From Gymnopilus junonius (lineage: Eukaryota; Basidiomycota; Agaricomycetes; Agaricales; Galerinaceae), in assembly GCA_015501075.1 (NCBI GenBank), contig JADNYJ010000138.1, positions 1-64,000 of the forward strand: DNA of 64,000 bases, read 5' to 3'. Below are positions 57,395 through 64,000 of the stretch, in pieces. The position numbers and the translations under genes are program-made. Within the stretch, counting starts at the first letter, position 1; each line of letters opens with the position of its first letter. Below the pieces are notes generated by a model. That model saw only the letters and a list, made by a program, of their open reading frames with translations. It made no database searches and had not been told where the DNA came from.

Positions 57395-60300
57395 ATGCAT
57401 CGGGATGGCTTACATGAACAGAACCCCCTAAGTACATCTCTTCATTGTATGGCATCCCTTGTTCTCTTAGCTTCTGATGTTGCTGCTATTGTCTCCACTC
57501 TCTCCAATCCTTTGCAAGCCAGTGGGCCTGAACTGTCTCATCACATTGCTCTTGCTATGAAATTTGAGCATGCTTTTAGCTCCAACTCAGCCAATTTAAA
57601 TCCTCCAGCCATTTCCTTTTCCAATTCTAATGCCATGAACTTGCTTCTTGGACCCCAGGTACATCATCATCTGAGAATCTAATCTTGTGTTGCAATGTCT
57701 GACATGTGTAATAGACAGCTTGTCATTTCTCCAGTCAACTCTCACCCAGAGTTATGGGGATGATGGTCCTTTCCCTTTGCCAGGTGACAGTGCCAATTCT
57801 TCATTGTTGACAGCCAATGCACTTCACTATGCTTCTCTGGCACCTCATGTGATCCCCCCCACTCATCTGCCCATGATTTCTTCTTGGAGCTGGTCTTCTC
57901 TGAGTGTGAACGCCTCCACCTCCATCTCTCAAAATCTTGCTTGCAATAAGTTTCTGAATTCCTTCACCAATGACAATCTCTTTGGTACTGAGGACCATGA
58001 TCCATCAGGCTTTCCAAACAATGCATCACATTTGCAAAGCTTTAACTCTTTACTGCTGAATGCTAGTATTCCAGACCAGACAGTGCAGGTTGCCCCACTA
58101 CTTGACATCAATTCATTATATCCCCCATCGACAGTGCCTTCCCCATTCACCAATCCCTTTCACTTGGATTCTCCAAGTATGCCTTGGTGGCCAGTCACTA
58201 GTGCAGGACCTTGGTCAACTCATTCACCCATGGAGGCTATATCAAGTGCACACCCTGCTGAAGCATCAGGCTCTCCAAGCCAAGAGCAAGGGCATCGTGG
58301 CAGTTCAGAGGAACTCATGAATTGGATGAATGATGATGCACCTCCAGGCCATAATGGAGGTGGTGATGGTGGCAGTGGGGGCAGTGGTGATGGAGGAGGT
58401 GGTAATGGAGGAGGTGGAGCTGGAGGAGGAGGTTGGGGTTGGGGAGGTTTGGGCAGGGGTTGGGGAGGTTTGGGTGGTGGTGGCAGAGGAGGTGGCAGAG
58501 GAGGTGGTGGTGGCGGTGGTGGCAGTGGTCCTTGGCTACCCCCCAGAGATCATTGTGGTATATCTCATGGAGGCAAAGCCTTGCAGAATTGTCAGTCACA
58601 ACAATGTGCAGAGGATTGGGGCCAGGATCATGCCCCTAATGATGCAGCTATCAATCAGTTGCTTAACCCTGTCAAGCAACCTGGACCATTAGTCAGATCT
58701 CAAGATGAGGAAGCTGAGGAAAATGCTTCTGGGAACCCCAGCGATGCACCACCTGGCAACAGTCATCCAAGGCAGTGCAGAAGTCCTCTGACTTACTCAG
58801 CTGCAAGTAGCATCCCACAGGCAGAGGAACCTCCTCCCTCAATGCCACTTCGACAGTTCTTCACCTCAGTTTTTAATGTGGCTGAACTCTGCGGTGCTCA
58901 ACCTTTGACCTCAGCTCAGCTCAAAAGAAAGGTGGTATAATCGGGCTACCTGAAGATGTCCTTCGTCTTCTTTCAGCGCAGGCTTCAGCACACGATATCA
59001 TGCCTTTCTTTAATGGCATCAACAATGCACCCAAGGTGCTGACCTGATCGGGAAGATGCTACACTTTGCTAATGCTTGTGCGGCAGTTGATCAATCAGAA
59101 GTGCTTCTTCAATTGGTTTATTATCTCAACATGATGAAGTTTGCATGTTTAGTACAAAGGTAAGCTTTTTTGGTTTGTCTTATATAACAAAATTAGAGAT
59201 CTCATTCTTCAATAGATATATGGATAGTCATCCAGGGTACACTATGAGTCATGTTTGGGATGAGCTCGAACCACTTACCAAACTGTCAAGAGACAAATTT
59301 CATACTTACCTTGCACATGGTATTATTACAATCAGATTGGCTGGTGCTGGTATTTTTTTCCTTTCCATTCAAAGCTGAGTTGTATGTCTGACACACAGCA
59401 GGGTCTATCTACCTTCTCGTTCTCATTTCATGTGCTCAGACAAAGACCCATCTTCTCCACATTGATGGTACAACAATTGGAATCATGGCTAGATTTATTT
59501 GCTTTCCCTCCAGTAAGTTTTCTTCTTCTTTTCAATTGCAATGTAGGCATTATTTATTCCCTCGCTAGGCTCCCCTCTTGGTAACATGGTCAAGAAGATC
59601 CTTATTCCTAAGATTGCTTACCTTCACAGGAAGTACCCTTTACAGATGACAGTATTCTTTCCAACAGAATTCCTACAAAGCTTTTATCAGACTCAAGATA
59701 TCAATTGTATGGATCTCATTAAAATGGACAACATTTTTTGATAGCTTTGGTTTATTCAAGTAAGTTAGCTACTATGTTTTTTCCATCTCTGTTTTCTGAG
59801 AAGTTCATGTTCTTTGCTAGTGACTTCATCAAGGCCAGAGACTGGAACAGTTGGGGAGAATGTGTGCTAGACATTGCCTTACCCAGTCACTCACTCAACC
59901 TCCTCAATACCGCAATGTTTACCCCAATAGATTTTTCTGCCACAGCCACTGCTGCTAGGTTGGTTTCTCCTGCAAGGCAGCACAATGTTTCTGCATACCT
60001 GCCAACACCTCCTAGGGACACAGCTCCTCTTGCAAGAGAGCCTTCTAATATAGAATCAACAAATGATGAGCTGTTTTTAAATCCTCCAAATTGGCACTCA
60101 CCTATGTCCCATGGCAGTCTGGAGACTTTTAGAGTCAATTTCAAAGCAGACAGAGTATATAATACCAAGATACAGTATCCTAGGGATCCAGTTGGGAGAT
60201 TCAATGAAATGAAACTTCAAAGAAGCCTTGCAAGTCATGCTGCCTGGGCTCTTGACCTGGAGGACTTCAAGCGAAAGGTAAGTTTTTATGTATATATGTG

Positions 60301-61382
60301 TCATTTTGCTTTTTTGAATTGGAATTTAGTTTCATAAACAGCTCACTTCTGGACAATGCCCAAATCTCCAAACCTATCTTGGTCTCAATACAACTCATCT
60401 TGAAGGGTATGTTGTGTTCTCCTGCATTTACTTCAATGTTTTTACCTCTTGAAAGGAAAATGTTATGAATCAACAACTCTAGTGATGAACTGTTGACGAT
60501 GGTCCTTCCCAACATGCCAGAATCCATGTGAGAAACTCTTCTCGATAAAGTGGAATTCATTTTAACTAACCAACTGCATTTCATCAATACTTTGGAAGAA
60601 GGCATTTCTAATACCTTTGAGGCCCTTCACTGTTGATACTATGCAAAGTTTGGAACAAAGGTACGACATTAGAACCTGGAGCATTGAATCTACATCAAAC
60701 ATCTGAAGGGTTACGGTACTCTGCCAAATGCTGATCCGTCAACGCTGCAGTGGGATGGTCAAAAATGAGTTAATTCTAGCCTGAATGTTCCTCATCTAAG
60801 CCAAGAGGCCAAGGTTAATGATGAAATATACAAGATGCTATCTGATGTGTTTGAGCCAGTATTCAAATGGATTCATGACCTGGTGAGTTTCATTTCTCTA
60901 TCTTGGGATGAAGTTCCTGATCATTTTTATAGCTTAGAGAACTCCTCCCTGATGCATTCAAAGAGTTGTCGATCTTTGTCGATATGCTTCCAAACTGTGG
61001 TATCTCACCTGTCTATCCTTTTGGTGGCTATGTATTGAATATCAATGTCTCCACAAGAATTCACAGAGACATGGGAGATAAGGATATCTGCCTTGTTCTT
61101 GTTATATCCAGTGACAATTGTCGAGGTGGCAAGTTGGTCTTGATGGAACCAGGGCTTGTTTTAAAGCTCAGGAATGGTGATATGGTAATATTTCCTTCTA
61201 GGAATATTATTCACTTTAATCTGCACTTCTGTAGAAAAAGAGTGTCACTTGTCTTCCACACTGATAAATGTTCCAAAGGCTGGGTGGTGGATGCGAATGG
61301 ATGTAAGGATACCAAAACCTTTCACTGGAGTAGAGATGGTCATCATGATGAGGAATCTGATGTAGATTCAGAGGAGGATTAG
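57395..61382 (+). pseudogene. TET/JBP-type 2-oxoglutarate/Fe(II) dioxygenase gene
   Basis: This family oxidises 5-methylcytosine in DNA. The catalytic domain is at 60933-61300: LRELLPDAFKELSIF, PVYPFGGYVLNINVSTR, then the metal motif HRD (His 61062, Asp 61068), GGKLVLMEPGLVLKLRNGD, the distal metal His in IIHFNLH (61212) and a basic residue for 2-oxoglutarate near 61239 before SLVFH. All metal ligands are present. Upstream exons encode a Ser/Pro-rich region, a Gly-rich tract (58350-58530) and a helical region. Suggested first exon is 57395-57658 with a 76-bp intron to 57734; the start is uncertain. In-frame TGA codons at 59389, 60466, 60529, 60634 and 60766 fall where Arg would fit, so the gene is probably inactive, unless some lie in unrecognised introns. 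Fungal TET/JBP genes are known to travel with KDZ transposons. Confidence 0.85.
58431..58474 (+). other. G-quadruplex-type G-run tract inside the TET/JBP gene
   Basis: At least five runs of three to four G with short loops (GGTTGGGGTTGGGGAGG, then GGGCAGGGGTTGGGG) lie on the coding strand, within the Gly-rich coding tract. Confidence 0.6.
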
Positions 61383-61583
61383 ATACTTATTACAACCACA
61401 TAATTTCTATTAATGTCACATAATATGTTAATGTTCCACTGATTTTTAAAGCCAATTCAGATTTACCATCTCACATGATCTTTTTTAAAACTAAACTTGT
61501 GCTCTACAGTTTGTGCATCTTTTATTCTTTCATACCTTCCATCCTCTCTTCCTTCCCTTATCTTTTACATCAACTTTCACACA

Positions 61584-63740
61584 ATGACTGTGACCAGGAG
61601 AGGAGCTGCTGAGGCCATGTCTACTGGGTCTCCTGATGTGTCAGAAGAGGAAAGCACCACTGCTGTGCCAGCAAAGCATAAAGCAAGCTCTATGGCAACC
61701 AAAGGTACTTGCTACTTCTCTTGGACCATACATATTTTATTTTCTATATTAGGGACCCAAGGAGCATCCTCCCAAGGAAAAGCCACATCTTCTTCTGCTT
61801 CCAAATCTAAGAAGGCACTGACAGTTTCCCCAGAGCAATATGCAGAGTTTCTAAAATTCCAGAAGGCTCAGCAAAAAGGTGGAGCTAAGCAAAAGACTTC
61901 AGAAAAGGTGAAGAAAGCCCAAGAAGATCTGGGTATGTCATTCTATTCTCAAATACTTATTATCAAGAGTGACTATGATTTTTTCTTTTAGCAATACAGG
62001 CACGGAATAAAGCTCTCAGAGACAAAGAAGATTCTGGTAATGAAGAAGACAACAAGGATGATGATGGCACTCCAGCCTTGAAGAGGACTCGTCAACTATT
62101 GAGTGATGATGAAGCCTCATTTGCTCAGGAACTTGCCAATGCCAACAATGCTGTACCTGGCATTCCAGAGTTTGCCAATGCAGGTGGGGAAGACACCGAT
62201 GAAGATGCTGAAGAAGAAGATGCAGCCAAGGTTCAAGACAACACAGACAATGAAGAGGAAGACCAACCTGAAGAAATGGCTGCCGAAGCTGAAGGGCCTT
62301 CAGAAGAGACTGTGGCATGCACTGGCAATATAACACCTGGTGCTCTGGATGACAATAGGGTATAGTTTATATTCTACTTCTATTTACTGTCTGACATAAT
62401 TGTCTTTAGATGGATAATAATGAAGCTAATGCCAACAAAGTCACAAAAGCAATGTCCAAGAAGGGATCTTCTAAGAAATCCAAAGGTCAAGAACATTCCG
62501 CAGGCTCATCCTCTGTGTCTTCTGCCTTGTCTAAGGTGCAAGCATCTGCCTCTTCCAAACCAAGTAGCTCTGCATCCACCACTGGCAATGGCAAAGTCAC
62601 TCGTGAGCATTTCATGTCTTCTGAAGTTCACATGCTAGCAGATTTGGCAAAGTCGTACCTCTACACCCAAGTCTGCTTTGGGAATTGGGTACTTGACTCT
62701 GATACCAATAAGATGGATTGGCTCTGGACTGTTATTGGAGAGACACCCACTGCCCTAGGTCCAGCCTCTCAGGCAACAGCAAATGCAGGTCTCCAAGCCA
62801 TGGCCAAGGACAATGACATCAAGGGCAAACTACTTACCTATGTATGTTTCAATTGCCTTCTTTTAATGACACATGACAAATGCACAATTTTAGGTGTCAT
62901 ATGGCCAGACTATTTTATTCAATTCAATAATTATGAAGGCCCATCAGAAAGTTGCTGGATATTTTAATCTGTCCTGTGGATCAAGTGATGATATTAAAGA
63001 GAAAGTGACATGGTTATTGACCACTTCCAACTTCCTCTATGGAGACCTGGATGTTAAGGTATGTTGCATTGTTAACGATGTGCTCATTCTAATTGCTTCT
63101 TTATTTTAGGTGAAGACATTGAATAGCTCAAAGCCCTTTGGGAATGCCTTCATCAAAGACCTAATCCAGGTGATCTGGTTTAATATGACAAAAGGAGGGT
63201 CTAAGGCAGAGGCGATGACAAGAAAGCATATGCTCCAGCAGAAGGAGGTACCAATAACAATTGTCATCCTAGTCATTGTAGCTGTGGGCTGTCTTTTGAC
63301 CCTCCATCTTTATCAGTACTCATTCTAGCCTTTACTTTTAGATTGAGCATAGTATTGGTGAATATTGTGGAGGTAGTGGGTGCGTCTTAACTCACTTTCG
63401 AGAACCTCAAATCAGAGCAAGGTATAATCATTCAACTTTTATCTATGCATTGCTTATAATGCTCCATTTACTAGGTTCATTTATCACTTCAAGACTTGGA
63501 AAGGCCTAGTGAAGAAATCCAAGAAATGGACGGATATGTATGCATCGACAATATTCAAGATAATCTTGTGGGATTTTTGGTTGTCTTCATGAATTTGTTT
63601 TCTGACTTGTCTTTAGGCAATCATGCAGTGACTTGTCACATCTTCTTGAAGATGAAGATGAAGTCAATGAGGAAGAGATCAAGGACGTCAACACCACCGA
63701 TCTTGACAATATTGCAGACAATGGAATGGATATCTTTTAA
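61584..63740 (+). CDS. Intact nine-exon gene, DUF6532-like protein
   Basis: Nine exons read without interruption to 578 residues: 61584-61704, 61753-61932, 61992-62359, 62410-62841, 62894-63058, 63110-63283, 63342-63421, 63475-63567 and 63617-63740. All introns are 48-59 bp GT-AG and all phases agree. Residues 1-200 or so are charged and disordered (SPEQYAEFLKFQKAQQKGG, a long Glu/Asp tract). Then comes a Ser/Lys-rich linker and a folded region: HFMSSEVHMLADLAKSYLY, FLYGDLDVK, SKPFGNAFIKDLIQVIWF, RFIYHFKTWKG. The GDLD...KPF...I...F order recalls DUF6532 of Agaricomycetes; function unknown. It follows the TET/JBP gene by about 200 bp in the same orientation and may be its element partner. It is the longest undamaged gene in the CpG-poor half. 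Confidence 0.75.
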
Positions 63741-64000
63741 CAGCCACTGGGCCCACCAGTCAGGCTAGTATTTGTATACTATTTCTTCTATCCATCTGTT
63801 GATAATTACTGCTTGTCTGTCCCTGCCACATCACCTCCCCATGTTGTCCTGCTTGCTTCTCTATCTTATGTTCTGCTCTGGGCTATGCTTTGCTCTATTC
63901 TTTGAGATGCTATTCAATCATTATGCCCATTATTTAATACCAGCAATCAATTAATTTTGAAAAGAGCATCAGAGCATCACAGTGAATCTGAGAGCATCAC
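63741..64000. other. 3' flank at window end
   Basis: No gene is recognised. A tandem word GAGCATCA / GAGCATCAC recurs at 63964-64000, possibly the start of a repeat continuing beyond the window. Confidence 0.5.

Noticed and set aside
58315..58599. His/Leu-rich minus-strand ORF over the Gly-rich tract
   Set aside because: It is the antisense shadow of GGT/GGA codons in the TET/JBP gene; the plus strand has the longer, domain-linked frame.
60661..60708. TAG and TGA near 60670-60690 as further TET/JBP lesions
   Set aside because: They fall in a stretch that could be a 48-bp GT...AG intron ending CTGAAG, so they were not counted.
23081..60768. TGA read as a sense codon (alternative genetic code or readthrough)
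   Set aside because: The undamaged genes (F-box, 33.2-kb gene, 61.6-kb gene) need no TGA decoding, and the TGAs lie only in mobile or degraded genes with other lesions. CpG deamination explains them.
1..64000. CRISPR arrays, rRNA genes, bacterial-type promoters or terminators
   Set aside because: No regularly spaced direct repeats with unique spacers, no rRNA motifs, and the gene structure is eukaryotic.

Overview
The window looks like nuclear DNA of a mushroom-forming basidiomycete (Agaricomycetes). Evidence: short GT-AG introns of about 48-76 bp, an agaric-type F-box gene, HGD/DFD-type kinase-like genes, a chromodomain Ty3/gypsy element, and KDZ and Plavaka transposase remnants. There is no bacterial operon structure. 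No rRNA gene, functional tRNA gene or CRISPR array was seen.

Layout. (1) 1-20.9 kb is CpG-rich host-like DNA. It holds an F-box gene on the minus strand (1.9-3.4 kb), a poorly resolved stretch (3.7-13.4 kb), and a segmental duplication (13.4-14.9 and 16.9-18.6 kb) carrying a protein-kinase-like gene. One kinase copy is readable with three exons; the other has two single-base deletions. A second gene, a three-exon gene of unknown function, runs divergently from the intact kinase. (2) 21.1-27.4 kb is a complete LTR retrotransposon with 342-bp LTRs, a 5-bp target duplication (CCGAG), a probable self-priming site, a gag gene with a zinc knuckle, an in-phase GGGAAAA slippery heptamer, and a decayed pol ending in a chromodomain. 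(3) 27.65-64 kb is strikingly CpG-poor and mobile-element-rich. It holds a LINE split by three nested MITEs (one flanked by TA, two hAT-like with perfect 8-bp target duplications), a decayed KDZ transposase gene (40.6-44.3 kb), a decayed Plavaka-type transposase gene (46.1-49.3 kb), rearranged fragments resembling the chromatin gene EPL1 (51.5-56.4 kb), and a TET/JBP-type dioxygenase gene (57.4-61.4 kb). It also holds an uninterrupted nine-exon gene encoding 578 aa (61.6-63.7 kb) and a small five-exon gene (33.2-34.0 kb).

Overall reading. Nearly every nonsense codon in the decayed elements is TGA at a site where Arg fits the family (CGA to TGA). With the CpG loss, this suggests long-term cytosine methylation and deamination of the right half. 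That compartment also carries a gene for a TET/JBP-type 5-methylcytosine oxidase, in line with the known association of fungal TET/JBP genes with KDZ transposons. The most unusual points are the EPL1-like fragments lying head-to-head with the TET/JBP gene, and the intact neighbouring gene in an otherwise decayed region.

Exon boundaries are read by eye and are hypotheses. Family assignments come from recognising motifs, not from a database search.
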